NCBI GenBank assembly: GCA_003255065.1
Contig: QAOA01002999.1
Location: 124,001-188,000, forward strand
Source: Cercis canadensis
Taxonomy: Eukaryota; Streptophyta; Magnoliopsida; Fabales; Fabaceae
Direction: 5' to 3'
DNA length: 64,000 bases
The notes below the pieces were generated by a model, which made no database searches, was not told the origin of the DNA, and saw only the letters and a list, made by a program, of their open reading frames with translations. Shown in pieces: positions 1-12,026 of the stretch. The position numbers were made by a program, and so were the translations under genes. Every line of letters starts with the position of its first letter. The stretch's first letter is position 1.

Positions 1-684
1 TGCTTTTTCTTTGCGTAAAAATCTTTGATTGGTGATCAGTCCCCAATTTATGCATTTGGGATAGAAATGCCCACCTGTGTGTAATGTTTATGCTGTGGCC
101 TGTGGCGGCCACTGATTTTCCCATTTTCAGATTTGTCTTTTCCAATTTTCTTTGCAGTTCGGTGCCAACGAGCAAAGCAAAGATTTGCTTCTTGGACCCA
201 CTTCACGGGCTCACAAAAACCCAACTTCACTACTCACTATAAGCTATTTAGGCTGGTTGTGTCCATGTGTTTCATGCTAGAAAGCACCAAAATGTACGTT
301 TCTAAAAGACGTAGTCGTTTCGGGTACGCTTCCAAAACGTGAAATGTGTCCCATTCCTTAAAATATGGAGTTTTTTTTTTTTTTTTTTTTGCATTTCGAA
401 ACGCACCAAAACGCTTACAAAACGTAATGTTGGTTTTCGGTCACACAAAATGACGATATTTTGAGAAGTTGAATAACTGGTCACGAAGAATGATGCTGTT
501 TTGGATGGAGCTGAACCCTATCTTCTTCTCTCCAAAATCAGAATTCACAGCAGAGAGCACCAATTTTTCTTTCAAAATTCCTCTTCCTTCTTCTTGGTCT
601 ACAACAGCTCCATTACTCAACCAAAGTGAAGGGTGGGTGGATAAAAGACTTTGAAGGTTATTTTGTGGCCACCTTTGAGATAAT
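1..684. other. Gene-free leader before the hAT relic
   Basis: No gene is supported here. The stretch has a long T run (about 370-391) and several GAAACG/AAAACG-type words around 290-430. It leads directly into the BED-finger reading frame at 685, so part of it (perhaps from about 230) is probably the untranslated 5' end of that transposon. No inverted terminal repeat or 8-bp target duplication could be fixed. Confidence 0.4.
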
Positions 685-1110
685 ATGGCTCCATCTCCCT
701 CTAAAAATTCTAGTAGTTTTACTAGTAGACCTATTAATGAAAAATTATCATCTAATGCTCAAAAAGAGGGGACTCCTCTTTGGGGGTATGTGACTATTAT
801 TGATCATAAAAATAGGAAGAGTGGTGGAACTAAAAATTGGCAATGTAATTTTTGTAATAGAATTTTTCAAGGAACATATACTAGGGTTAGACACCATTTG
901 TTGAGAATTTTTGGATTGGGTATACAAGGGTGCCCAAATGTGACTAGTGAGAATATAGCATCAATAAAGGCCATGATTGAGGCAGCTGAAATTAGAAAAA
1001 AAAAAACCAAGGAAGTTCTATTACCTCCTAGTCTTAGTCCTATGGTTGAGGAATCAATTGGGGGAAATAAAAGAAAGGCTATTGGTCCTCTTGAAAAAGC
1101 TTTTAACTAA
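685..1110 (+). pseudogene. BED-type zinc-finger N-terminus of hAT transposase
   Basis: An open frame of 141 codons with one BED finger. The aromatic pair near residue 32 (LWGYV), the CNFC pair near residue 54 and the paired His near residue 70 (RHHLL) are all present. This domain binds the transposon ends in hAT transposases. The frame ends in LEKAFN and a stop. Related proteins usually continue here into FNxxxR and the DUF659 domain; that continuation appears in another frame from about 1110 (the words ARMFYSVGLFF are legible). Only copy A carries this part. Confidence 0.75.
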
Positions 1111-2873
1111 GGAATTAGAGAACAAATTAAGTTTAAAATTGCAAGGATGTTCTATTCAGTTGGTTTGTTTTTTAATCTTGCATGTAATCCTTATTACATA
1201 AATGCATTTTAAATGTGTGCAGACAACATTATTTTTGGTTTTGTTCCTCTTGGTTATAATGCATTAAGAACTACTTTGTTGCAAAAAGATAGGACAAATG
1301 TTGAGATATTAATGCTACCAATTAAAGAGACTTGGAAGGAGAAGGGGTTGAGCATAGTGAGTGATGGATAGATTGATGTTCAAAGGAGGCCACTAATTAA
1401 TTTTATGGTTGTTTCTAATGGTGGTACTATGTTTTTTTAAAGTTATTGATGGTTCTGCAGAATATAAAAATAAAAATTATATTGCTTAATTGATGAGATC
1501 TGTAGTTCAAGAAGTTTGCCCAAACAATGTGGTGCAAATTATCACTAACAATGCCCTAGTTTGTAAAATTGATGGTTTAATCATTGTAGCTGAATATCTT
1601 TTCATATTCTAGACCCTTTGTGTGGTACATACGTTAAATCTTGCATTGAAGAATATTTATGCTGCTAATAACACAGAGAGAAATGAGAATGCTTATAATC
1701 TATGTCATTGGATCACTCAAGTTATTGAAGATGCTATGTTTATTAAGAAGTTTATCATGAATCATTCAATGAAGCTATCCATATTTAATGTATTTGTGCC
1801 TTTAAAATTGTTTGTCATTGCTGAAACAATATTTGCTTCAACCATAGTGATGCTCAAAAGGCTAAAGCTCATAAAGCATGCTTTCCAAAACATGGTTATT
1901 AGTTATCAATAGACTAGTTATAAAGAGGATGATGTTGGAAAGGCTGGCTATGCGAGAGGAACTTTTTTGGGTGAAGTTTGGTGGGATAAGATCGACTATA
2001 TCATTTCTTTTACAAAGTTTATCTATGAAATGCTTCAACTTTGTGATACTGATAAACCTACATTACATTTGATCTATGATTTTTGAGATTGTATGATTGG
2101 AGAAGTCAAGACAGTCATATATAGACATGAAGAAAAGCAATCTCATGAGCAATCATCCTTTTATGATGTGGTGTATGGAATACTTCTTAGTCGTTGGACA
2201 AAGAGTTGTTCACTATTGCATTGCTTGGCTCATTCACTAAATCCAAGGTAAATTTTAAATCAATCTTCTTCATTTAATTTCTTAATTTTTTTATATAAAA
2301 TTTAAAATATATTGTTTCAATTTTTTTCTCCATATTATGTAGGTATTATAGTGACAAATAGTTGCTCCATATCGGAATAATGAAATATCCAAAGAAATGA
2401 ATAATTGTTTCAATAGGTACTTTCAAAGTGATGAGGAGTTAACAAGGGTACAAAATGAGTTCTTTGATTTCTTTAGAAACCTTGGAGATTTTTCTTGCCC
2501 TCAATCCATTAAAGATAGAGGAAGATTGGAACCAAAGGCTTGGTGGAATAACTATGGGGCTGCTGCTCCTTTGCTCCAAGCACTTGCTTTGAAGCTTCTT
2601 GGCCAACCATGATCATCATCTTGCTGCAAAAGAAATTGGAGTATATACTCATTTATCCATTCAATGAAGAGAAATTTGATGAATCCTCAAAGGGTTGAAG
2701 ATTTAGTATTTGTTCATACAAATCTTCGTCTTTTGTCAAGGAAAAATGATAAATATTTAAGTGGAGACACTAAAAATTGGGTTGTTGTTGGAGATAATTG
2801 TGAACTATTTGATGGGAGTGATAGTCTTGAAGTTGCTAGCTTATCACTTGATAAACCTAAGATGGAAGCTATA

Positions 2874-3009
2874 ATTATTGGTGATAGTGGTGATGGAAAT
2901 CATAAAATTAATAATGTTAATTAGGAGTTGAATTTTGATTAATTATTGGTGATAGTGGTGATGGAAATCATAAAATTAATAATGTTAATTAGGAGTTGAA
3001 TTTTGATTA
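2874..3009 (+). repeat. 68-bp tandem duplication at the 3' end of hAT copy A
   Basis: The segment beginning ATTATTGGTGATAGTGG is repeated at an offset of about 68 bp (2874 and 2942). It covers the last codons, the stop and the start of the 3' tail. Copy B has only one unit, so the duplication arose after the two copies separated, or was lost from copy B. Confidence 0.85.
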
Positions 3010-3260
3010 ATTATTTGTACTTTGAGTTAATACTTGTTAGTTGTTAATGTGTGTGTGTGTGTGTAATAATTGATAGTGACATGTGGCAGCTACTGATTAG
3101 TTGAGTTGATGTCAACAAATTTTTTAGTTACTTGTATAATTGATAATTTGGCTTATTACAAATATAATATGTAATTATGTTGAAATTTTGTTACTGTCAA
3201 TGAAGTTATGCTAATTACAAAATAATGCCCCACAAATTTTTTTCACTATTTATAAATCAG

Positions 3261-3570
3261 AATATATATTGATTGAGCCCTTTAATTTTCAATTTGATTC
3301 AACTGGATCTTTATTATCAACCCCAATTATAACATCATGAATTATGGTCTAAAGACTTTTTTGCTATATTAGCGCCACATCTGATAAATTTATTGTTTCA
3401 TAGCTAAGATATTAGCTATGTCATCTTCATTAAACTTAATATTATAATTGAAGTTGACGACAGAAACTTAATTAGATGAAATTAAAAGACTTCAATGGAT
3501 AAAATAAAATATTATAAGAACCTAAATTAATATTGGGTTAAATTATAGGAATGGAACAAACATTTTAGGG
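3261..3570. other. AT-rich spacer between hAT copy A and the MULE end
   Basis: Gene-free and AT-rich, with no recognisable family. It separates the 3' end of hAT copy A from the MULE-type terminal sequence that starts near 3571. Confidence 0.5.
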
Positions 3571-3841
3571 CAAATTTACAGTAATAATACTGTTTGGAAA
3601 ATTAATTACGGATTTAGGTTAGTTTTGAAAGTATTTACGGAAGTGGGTTAGTTTTTCTTGCTAAAAAACGTTGAAGCGTTATATCTAAAAAACGCTAAAG
3701 GAAACCGCGTTTTTAACACAAAACGCGAAAATAGAACTGCGTTTTACTAAAAAAAATGCGGATTGGATTAGTTTAAAACGCTGAATCGATTTAAAAAGAG
3801 GAGGGCGGAAATGTGAGAAAGAAACGTGGTTTGAAAGAGAG
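3571..3841. mobile_element. Single MULE terminal arm (same family as 15049-17062)
   Basis: Begins GGCAAATTTACAGTAATAAT and matches the outer 280 bp of the element at 15049, through the shared words GGAAACCGCGTTTTTAACAC, GAGGGCGGAAATGTGAGAAA and ACGTGGTTTGAAAGAGAG. It stops abruptly at GAGTTTA, where hAT copy B begins. No matching right arm lies downstream, although telomere-like DNA of the kind inside that family appears at 5885-5970. Confidence 0.85.
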
Positions 3842-5863
3842 TTTAATCTTGCATGTAATCCTTATTACATAAATGCATTTTAAATGTGTGCAAACAACAT
3901 TATTTTTGGTTTTGTTCCTCTTGGTTATAATGCATTAAGAACTACTTTGTTGCAAAAAGATAGGGCAAATGTTGAGATATTAATGCTACCAATTAAAGAG
4001 ACTTGGATGGAGAAGGGGTTGAGCATAGTGAGTGATGGATAGATTGATGTTCAAAGGAGGCCACTAATTAATTTTATGGTTGTTTCTAATGGTGGTCCTA
4101 TGTTTTTTTAAAGTTATTGATGGTTCTGCAAAATATAAAAATAAAAATTATATTGCTTAATTGAGGAGATATGTAGTTCAAGAAGTTTGCCCAAACAATG
4201 TGGTGCAAATTATCACTGACAATGCCCTAGTTTGTAAAATTGATGGTTTAATCATTGTAACTGAATATCTTTTCATATTCTAGACCCCTTGTGTGGTACA
4301 TACGTTAAATCTTGCATTGAAGAATATTTATGCTACTAATAACACAGAGAGAAATGAGAATGCTTATAATCTATGTCATTGTATCACTCAAGTTATTAAA
4401 GATGTTATGTTTATTAAGAAGTTTATCATGAATCATTCAATGAAGCTATCCATATTTAATGTTTTTGTGCCTTTAAAATTGTTTGTCATTGCTGAAACAA
4501 TATTTGCTTCAACCATAGTGATGCTCAAAAGGCTAAAGCTCATAAAGCATGCTTTCCAAAACATGGTTATTAGTGATCAATAGACTAGTTATAAAGAGGA
4601 TGATGTTGGAAAGGCTGGCTATGCGAGAAGAACTCTTTTGGGTGAAGTTTGGTGGGATAAGATCGACTATATCATTTCTTTTACAAAGTTTATCTATGAA
4701 ATGCTTCAACTTTGTGATACTGATAAACCTACATTACATTTGATCTATGATTTTTGAGATTGTATGATTGGAGAAGTCAAGACAGTCATATATAGACATG
4801 AAGAAAAGCAATCTCATAAGCAATCATCCTTTTATGATGTGGTGTATGGAATACTTCTTAGTCGTTGGACAAAGAGTTGTTCACCATTGCATTGCTTGGC
4901 TCATTCACTAAATCCAAGGTAAATTTTAAATCAATCTTCTTCATTTAATTTCTTAATTTTTTTATATAAAATTTAAAATATATTGTTTCAATTTTTTTCT
5001 CCATATTATGTAGGTATTATAGTGACAAATAGTTGCTCCACATCGGAATAATGAAATATCCAAAGAAATGAATAATTGTTTCAATAGGTACTTTCAAAGT
5101 GATGAGGAGTTAACAAGGGTACAAAATGAGTTCTTTGATTTCTCTAGAAACCTTGGAGATTTTTCTTGCCCTCAATCCATTAAAGATAGAGGAAGATTGG
5201 AACCAAAGGCTTGGTGGAATAACTATGGGGCTGCTGCCCCTTTACTCCAAGCACTTGCTTTGAAGCTTCTTGGCCAACCATGCTCATCATCTTGCTGTGA
5301 AAGAAATTGGAGTATATACTCATTTATCCATTCAATGAAGAGAAATTTGATGAATCCTCAAAGGGTTGAAGATTTAGTATTTGTTCATACAAATCTTCGT
5401 CTTTTGTCAAGGAAAAATGATAAATATTTAAGTGGAGACACTAAAAATTGGGTTGTTGTTGGAGATAATTGTGAACTATTTGATGGGAGTGATAGTCTTG
5501 AAGTTGCTAGCTTATCACTTGATAAACCTAAGATGGAAGCTATAATTATTGGTGATAGTGGTGATGGAAATCATAAAATTAATAATGTTAATTAGGAGTT
5601 GAATTTTGATTAATTATTGGTGCTTTGAGTTAATACTTGTTAGTTGTTAATGTGTGTGTGTGTGTGTAATAATTGATAGTGACATGTGGCAGCTACTGAT
5701 TAGTTGAGTTGATGTCAACAAATTTTTTAGTTACTTGTATAATTGATAATTTGGCTTATTACAAATATAATATGTAATTATGTTGAAATTTTGTTACTGT
5801 CAATGAAGTTATGCTAATTACAAAATAATGCCCCACAAAATTTTTTCACTATTTATAAATCAG
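3842..5863 (+). mobile_element. hAT transposase relic, copy B (truncated at the 5' end)
   Basis: A second copy of the hAT body, nearly identical to 1172-3260, starting at ATCTTGCATGTAATCC and ending exactly at ATAAATCAG, where both copies stop matching. It lacks the BED finger and the start. It has many of the same interruptions as copy A in the core, but its C-terminal frame is open. The left edge abuts a MULE arm and the right edge is followed by telomere-like DNA, so this is a captured or duplicated fragment and not an independent insertion. Confidence 0.85.
5068..5595 (+). CDS. hAT C-terminal dimerisation domain, open frame (transposon-derived)
   Basis: An open frame of 175 codons covering the hATC dimerisation domain: WWNNYGAAAPLLQ near residue 50, then LALKLLGQPCSSSCCERNWS and a helix ending in FVHTNLRLLSR. 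The CSSSCCERNWS block is the conserved hATC signature. In copy A the same block is broken by a stop and CCKRN replaces CCERN. The ATG at 5068 is the first in frame but is probably internal to the original transposase. Expression is unsupported; it is best called a transposon remnant that happens to be open. Confidence 0.6.
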   Translation: MNNCFNRYFQSDEELTRVQNEFFDFSRNLGDFSCPQSIKDRGRLEPKAWWNNYGAAAPLLQALALKLLGQPCSSSCCERNWSIYSFIHSMKRNLMNPQRVEDLVFVHTNLRLLSRKNDKYLSGDTKNWVVVGDNCELFDGSDSLEVASLSLDKPKMEAIIIGDSGDGNHKINNVN

Positions 5864-5884
5864 TCTCAATCCATTTAATCTTTT

Positions 5885-5970
5885 TTTTTTGGATTTAGAG
5901 TTTTGGGGTTTAGGATTTATGATTTATGATTTAAGGTTTAGAGTTTAGGGTTTATGATTTATTTGACATA
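5885..5970. repeat. Short telomere-like tract (G-rich strand)
   Basis: Degenerate runs of TTTAGGG-like words (GGGGTTTAGGATTTATG, then TTTAGAGTTTAGGGTTTATG) follow hAT copy B directly. The style matches the interior of the MULE at 15049-17062. Together with the MULE arm at 3571 this suggests that hAT copy B sits inside remains of that family. Confidence 0.7.
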
Positions 5971-7204
5971 ATTTTGTAATTATCTTAACTTTTGAGGTAA
6001 TTTTGTAATTATCTCAACCTCATGGAAAAATTGTAATTTAATAAAATTTACTTAACCAAGTTTTTACATACATCCTATCAACATTTCATTGGCCAAGCAC
6101 TTTAGTATTAATTGTTGCATTTCAGCAACAAGTGGCATTGAAGTNCACTGAAGTGGTATTCATTAGATAAATATTATTTAAATTTATTCTATATCTTTTT
6201 AGAACATTTAACACAGTAACACAAAAAAATAAATTAACACATAAGAGTGATTTTGTTTACAGAATTTAAACAAAAACTTATCATTATAAAATCACTTTTG
6301 AATTAACATATTAAATATGAAATTGATATGCTATAACCAATTCTTTCAAAATCGACTTTCTTTTTTAACAGCTAACCCAAACATGCATTAGACTTCTTGT
6401 AAAACTCAAAATAAAGCCTATGTAACAAGTCATACTTTAAATTGTTTATTATATATTTATTGATTTAGTGGGTAAGAATATGTGTGTTTGATGCATATGA
6501 TGAATGAAGAAAAAATACATAGTAATAGTATGCATAAAAAAAATTATGTTACCAATAATTTGGCCCAAGCAATATATGAATGTTGCACAAACAATACTTG
6601 GACATTGTACAAATAATGCAGAACATAATTTATTTATTTTTAATTAAAATACTCCTCAATATTATGTAGTTATTTTATTTTTATAAATGGCTATTCTATT
6701 TTTTTTGAATATAAATATATATATAATCACATACTAAACAAAATAACTATATATTTTATATATGATAAGTTGATGAATACATATATAAACATAAACATAA
6801 TAATCATATAGTGCTACACTGGGGAATTTTGTTATTGCATCCCTTGTGACAAGTATTTCCTTGGAGTGCAATGCTCTAGAAAAAGAGGTGGATAGTACCT
6901 GGCAAAAATAAAACTCATGACATCAATTCTCTAATTCTTATGGCCATAGAAGATGCCACTAGATCNTGTCATTGGAAAAAAAAAATTCTTTATATATGCA
7001 TGTTACATCCCTTCTTCAGTGACTTTTTTCATACAATTTGATTTTTATTAAACCAAAATTGAATTAACTATTCTAAAGCTAGACTAGATTATATGAATTT
7101 CTGTCATTTATTTATCATGCATCATTTTAATAATACTTTTATTGCAGTTTTTGATGGGTTGTAAAACTATAGTTGTGCATCTGAGCAATAATTCAAGTAA
7201 TTAT
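5971..7204. other. AT-rich gene-free stretch
   Basis: No gene is supported. It contains a short dispersed repeat at 6111-6139 (shared with 37686-37712 and 59987-60014) and single Ns at 6145 and 6966. Around 6145 the words CATTGAAGT and CACTGAAGT flank the N, which looks like a tiny unmerged overlap. The rest is AT-rich with no recognised family. Confidence 0.5.
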
Positions 7205-7365
7205 GTACTTAACTTTTAAAAATAGTGAGGTTCTCAAGACTTGAGATCAAATTCTAGTGTGCCTCTTCTTGCTAACTGTGATGCTATTAAAGTAGTATTA
7301 TTAACAATTTAAATGTTTGCTTTTTCGCATATGAAAATTTCTTGAAAATATATGTAAATATATTA
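7205..7365 (+). repeat. Dispersed SINE-like repeat, copy 1
   Basis: About 150 bp shared with 22915-23055. Both have a stretch resembling an internal RNA polymerase III B box (GAGATCAAATTCTAG here, GGATCAAATCCTC in the other), then GTGATG, an AAATGTTT word and a tail of ATATATTATAA type. A SINE is plausible. A clear A box and target duplication were not found. Confidence 0.4.
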
Positions 7366-7415
7366 TAAAATTTTTATGTTTGGTAAAAAAAAAAAAAGGG
7401 ACTACAGTTGTGAAC

Positions 7416-7876
7416 AATTGGAGTAAAAGAAATAAAATAAAAGGAATGAGAAAATATATTTAACTTGGACAGTGTGTATGTCTTGGTACATTAATATATA
7501 TAATCTTATTACTCTTATCATGATATTAAACTTCTTTAATTCAGATGCCAACTTGGTGTTGTTGAACTTGAAGAATTGGAGTAAAAGAAATAAAATAAAA
7601 GGAATGAGAATATATTTCACTTGGACAGTGTGTATGTCTTGGTACATTAATATATATAATCTTATTACTCTTATCATGATATTAAACTTCTTTAATTCAG
7701 ATGCCAACTTGGTGTTGTTGAACTTGAAGAATTGGAGTAAAAGAAATAAAACAAAAGGAATGAGAAAATATATTTCACTTGGACAGTGTGTATGTCTTGG
7801 TACATTAATATAATCTTATTACTCTCATCATATCCAAACTTCTTTAATTCAGATGCCAACTTGGTTTTGTTGAAGT
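7416..7876. repeat. Three-copy tandem repeat, about 157-bp unit
   Basis: Units start at 7416, 7574 and 7730 with AATTGGAGTAAAAGAAATAA and run to GATGCCAACTTGGTGTTGTT. The first two are almost identical; the third is shorter, lacking a piece near CTTATTACTCT. Open frames across it on both strands are repeat translations, not genes. Confidence 0.9.
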
Positions 7877-7922
7877 CCCAAATTCTATCTCTATAGATCT
7901 TGGGAAATCTATATTTGACCAA

Positions 7923-8807
7923 AATTACTCTTTTGGAATATTAATGACAAGAAAATGCTATCCAAAAATAAAAATGTAAAGACAAGAAATATATAATTAA
8001 GAATCAAGTTATATATATTTTTCATAGATTTTAACGAATTTTAATAATAAGATAGGTAACATATAAGGCATATTAGTTGAAACTATAATTTTAGAGTAAA
8101 AGTTAAATTTTATTTATTCTGATAAGACAATTATAGAGTAAATTATTGAAGTATATATTAATTCAGTTTTGAAATATGTTAAAATTTATTGAAATAAATA
8201 AATTAAGATTATTCATAACTTAATAGCAACTATCTTAGATCTTTTGAGATTTCAACTCATGTTTATCCTATAAGGCTATGATGCCATTATTCTCAAAAGG
8301 ATGCTGATTTTGCACGTTAATTCATATTTTTTTAGCTTATTTACAGCTTTTGTCCTTTTAATCATATAAACGTTTTAGTATTCCATTTTAAAATAAAATA
8401 TTAAGTTCCTAAACTTTCAAAAAAATTAACTAAATGGCTAAAAGGCCTAACTCTACCCAAAAACAAATGTATTATGCTGATATGGCATTAAAATTTATTT
8501 TTTATTCTAAAATTTTCATGTGACATTGAACCAAACAATTTATAACTAAGTAGTATTTTAAAATTTGTGAATTTTTTGTTCAAATTTAAAATCATAATTA
8601 AAAGTAAAAAAATATAACATTGCTAAATTGTGTTTATGCCACTAATTTGAAAAAAAAAATAAATAAATGGACGCACCAAAGAGAGAGAGAGAAGAAGAAG
8701 AGACCCAATGGTGGTATGGTTCCATTTCAACCGTTTCGATCTCTCTGTCTTTCACGTCCAATGTAGCAGTTGTTGTTGAAGGTGTCAAGTTTGCTTCCAG
8801 TCCTTGA

Positions 8808-8811
<4 letters not shown>
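7923..8811. other. AT-rich gene-free stretch
   Basis: No gene, RNA or repeat family recognised. A purine run of GAGAGAGAGAGAAGAAGAAG type lies at about 8681-8702. Confidence 0.5.
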
Positions 8812-8812
<1 letters not shown>

Positions 8813-8856
<44 letters not shown>

Positions 8857-9061
8857 TTTCTCAGATACTTTTAGTATTTATGTAGTATGTGATACTATAT
8901 AGAAATAATTAATAAATGAATGACATGTATACAAATTAACTATTTTAAGTTTGTTTAAAAAATTAAATAAATTATATTTTATATATAATAAAATATAAAA
9001 ATTATGTATGTTTGACATGTCAGTATAGTATGACATACTTACGTAGTATCATAGAATCTTC

Positions 9062-9103
<42 letters not shown>

Positions 9104-9105
9104 TT
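8813..9105. repeat. TA microsatellites flanking MITE-like copy 1
   Basis: Two long (TA)n tracts (about 8813-8853 and 9066-9100) flank about 210 bp that is shared with 13270-13483. Common words are TATTTATGTAGTATGT, TTAACTATTTTAAGTTTGTT and AAAATTATGTATGTTTG. The outer parts form an imperfect inverted repeat (GTAGTATGTGATACTATA against CATACTATACTGACATG). This fits a short nonautonomous DNA element that inserts at TA-rich sites. The exact ends are unclear because of the TA tracts. Confidence 0.55.
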
Positions 9106-9913
9106 TTAGTACATACTTAAATTATTTAAATTTTTTTTATATAATATCAATTTTATATTTTATAAAAAAAATTATATTTTAATACATATTAAATAATTAA
9201 TTTTTATAATTTTTATAATAACACGAAATTTATTAAATAAATCTCACTTGACTCTATCTAATTGAATGGAGCTACCGCATAGCGCTACCCCATATTTGAT
9301 CATTATAGGTCATAGCAATTACAAGTTAAAATAAGAGATCAAAATTATAATTAATTTTTAATTTAATATAAGACCAAAATAATAATTGTCTTTTTTTCAA
9401 TTGATCACATTTCAACATAAAAAATTGACGACTGCGGCATATTCAATTTTTCAGCATCCTACGAGTACGACAAGGTACGATTTCTGTGGTATAAGAATCT
9501 CACTCTCGCCTAATTTGAAATGACCTACGTCGAAAACGATATCACCAAATAAAAGAAATCGAAAATGAAAACCAAGTCTTCTAGTGAATTAATCAAGACC
9601 GTCAATTAGGATCTCGCTTATCGTGACATTAGCCATTGATATGATACGGTTGTTTGTCGCGCTCATGGGTCGCCCTCTTTCTCCTCGTGGATCCAGCTCG
9701 AGCAAGTTGGCTATTTTACACTTCTTCTCCCATTATTTTCTGAGCTTTCGTTTTGAACCGTTGTTTCCTCACCCACTTGCTCTCTCCAAATTAGATATTT
9801 TTTGACAAAACATTTTGGGCCCCAGTAATAATAATAATAATATAATAATGAAGTTAAAATTATTAGATTAGACTTAAGGTGGAAAATATTCCTTGATGAA
9901 GTTAATTTAATAT
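9106..9913. other. Gene-free stretch
   Basis: No supported gene. The segment 9430-9800 is less AT-rich than its surroundings and contains a 60-codon open frame (9623-9805) that resembles nothing recognised. It may be an old gene remnant, but the sequence gives no positive evidence. Confidence 0.4.
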
Positions 9914-12026
9914 GATATTAAATGGACGATCACAATCTTTTTGTGCTCCATCATGATATTCTGATTGCTAATTGGCTAATTTAATGCTACAGTATTCTCA
10001 CATTTTTTTTTTTTTTACTTCAATTACTAAAGTGTCCATGTTGTTATTTTGATTTAGTACCCTTTTACTTTCAAGAATATGCTCCATAAATGTGCTCTAT
10101 GTGCTTCATAAATATTGTTTTCAAAGAAGTGTTCTATAAAATCATTCATAAAGGTACGATGAAAATTATAATATATCATGTTTGTATATATATATATAAA
10201 CTTTTAAGATTTAATCTTATACATTTTAATTACCAATGTTGCAATTCTAAGGTTAGAGCAAGTTTGTATAGACTTTGATGAAGACGATGATAGCCTCATT
10301 CTCAATCATACATAATAGGTAATTTTAGTATAACATTAACTCATTTTAAATTAGTGTAATGCATTTTTCAAAGTTTCTATAGATTTATGATTGATCATTT
10401 TAATATAATACATCTATAGACCAGAATATGAAATCCAACATTTTTATATTTATTCAGCTTATAGTTATATAATTTATGCTTCTATGATCATATAAATTAT
10501 ATACTACACCATGTTGCATGGGTCTTGTCCCATCACCCAACTACCTACGCATTGATGCAGAAATAGTACTACTGATATTAAATGGACGATCACATTCTTT
10601 TTGTGCTCCATCAAGATATTCTTATTGCTAATTGACTAAATACTACAGTATTCTCACATTTTTTTTTTACTTCAATTACTAAAGTGTCCATGTTGTTATT
10701 TTGATTTAGTACCCTTTTACTTTCAAGAATATGCTCTATAAATGTGCTCTATGTGCTCCATAAATGTTGTCTTCAAAGAGGTGTTCTATAAAATCACTCA
10801 AAAATGTACGATAAAAATTATAATATATCATGTCTGTATATATATATAAACTTTTAAGATTTAATCTTATACATTTTAATTATACAAATGTTGCAATTCC
10901 AATGTCAGAGCAAGTTCGTATAGACTTTGATGAAGACGATGATAGCCTCATTCTCAATCATACACAATAGGTAATTTTAGTATAACATTAACTCATTTTA
11001 AATTGGTGTAATGCATTTTTCAAAGTTTCTATGGATTTATGATTGATCATTTTAATATATTACATCTATACACCAAAATATTAAATCCAACATTTTTATA
11101 TTTATTTAGCTTATAGTTATATAATCTATGCTTCTATGATCATATAAATTATATACTACACCCTGTTGCTTGGGTCTTGTCCCATCACCCAACTACCTGC
11201 GCATTGATGCAAAAATAGTACTAGTGATATTAAATGGACGATCACAATCTTTTTGTGCTCCATCATGATATTCTGATTGCTAATTGACTAAATACTACAG
11301 TATTTTCACTTTTTTTTTTTTATTTTTTTTACTTCAATTACTAAAGTGTCCATGTTGTTATTTTGATTTAGTACCCTTTTACTTTTAAGAATATGCTCTA
11401 TAAATGTGCTATATGTGCTCCATAAATGTTGTCTTCAAAGAGGTGTTCTATAAAATCACTCAAAAATGTACGATGAAAATTATAATATATCATGTCTGTA
11501 TATATATATAAACTTTTAAGATTTAATCTTATACATTTTAATTATACTAATGTTGCAATTCCAAGGTCAGAGCAAGTTCGTATAGACTTTGATGAAGACG
11601 ATGATAGCCTCATTCTCAATCATACACAATAGGTAATTTTAGTATAACATTAACTAATTTTAAATTGGTGTAATGCATTTTTCAAAGTTTCTATGGATTT
11701 ATGATTGATCATTTTAATATATTACATCTATACACCAAAATATGAAATCTAACATTTTTATATTTATTTAGCTTATAGTTATATAATTTATGCTTATATG
11801 ATCATATAAATTATATACTACACTTGTTGCCTGGGTCTTGTCCCATCACCCAACTACCTGCGCATTGATGCAAAAATAGTACTAGTGATATTAAAGGGAC
11901 GATCACAATCGTTTTGTGCTCCATCATGATATTCTGATTGCTAATTGACTAAATACTACAGTATTCTCACTTTTTTTTTTTTTTACTTCAATTACTAAAG
12001 TGTCCATATTGTTATTTTGATTTACT
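9914..12026. repeat. Tandem array, about 652-661 bp unit, three full copies and one partial
   Basis: Units start at 9914, 10574, 11226 and 11887, each with GATATTAAATGGACGATCAC (last copy AAAGGGACG). Internal landmarks recur in order: CTACAGTATT, a T run, ACTAAAGTGTCCATGTTGTT, GACTTTGATGAAGACGATGA and GGGTCTTGTCCCATCACCCA. Copies 2-4 are closer to each other than to copy 1. The fourth breaks off at the N at 12027, so the true array may be longer. Each unit carries a short GAAGACGATGATAGCCTCATT segment that looks less AT-rich than the rest; no reading frame is conserved. Confidence 0.92.

Larger units (their letters stand above)
685..3260 (+). mobile_element. hAT transposase relic, copy A (BED finger, DUF659-type core, hATC)
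   Basis: Degenerate autonomous-type hAT transposon. It begins with a BED zinc finger (685-1110: aromatic LWGYV, then WQCNFCNR and a RHHLL helix giving Cys2-His2). It continues with a DUF659/ribonuclease-H-like core in broken frames (about 1110-2240), including MVHTLNLALKNI at 1622. It ends with a hAT C-terminal dimerisation region (2397-2924, WWNNYGAAAPLLQALALKLL). Several in-frame stops interrupt it, among them a TGA at 2610 just after GQP where copy B reads on as Cys. A candidate intron (AGGTAAATTT to ATGTAGG) lies at about 2249-2342. The element cannot make a full transposase. Outer ends and target duplication were not found. From about 1172 onward it is nearly identical to copy B. Confidence 0.85.

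Noticed and set aside
7402-7922. Repeated small proteins on both strands
   Set aside because: They are translations of the 157-bp tandem repeat, open only because the unit length is nearly a multiple of three.
9914-12026. A CRISPR-like or other prokaryotic repeat array
   Set aside because: The units are about 658 bp with no spacer pattern, and the context is plant nuclear DNA.
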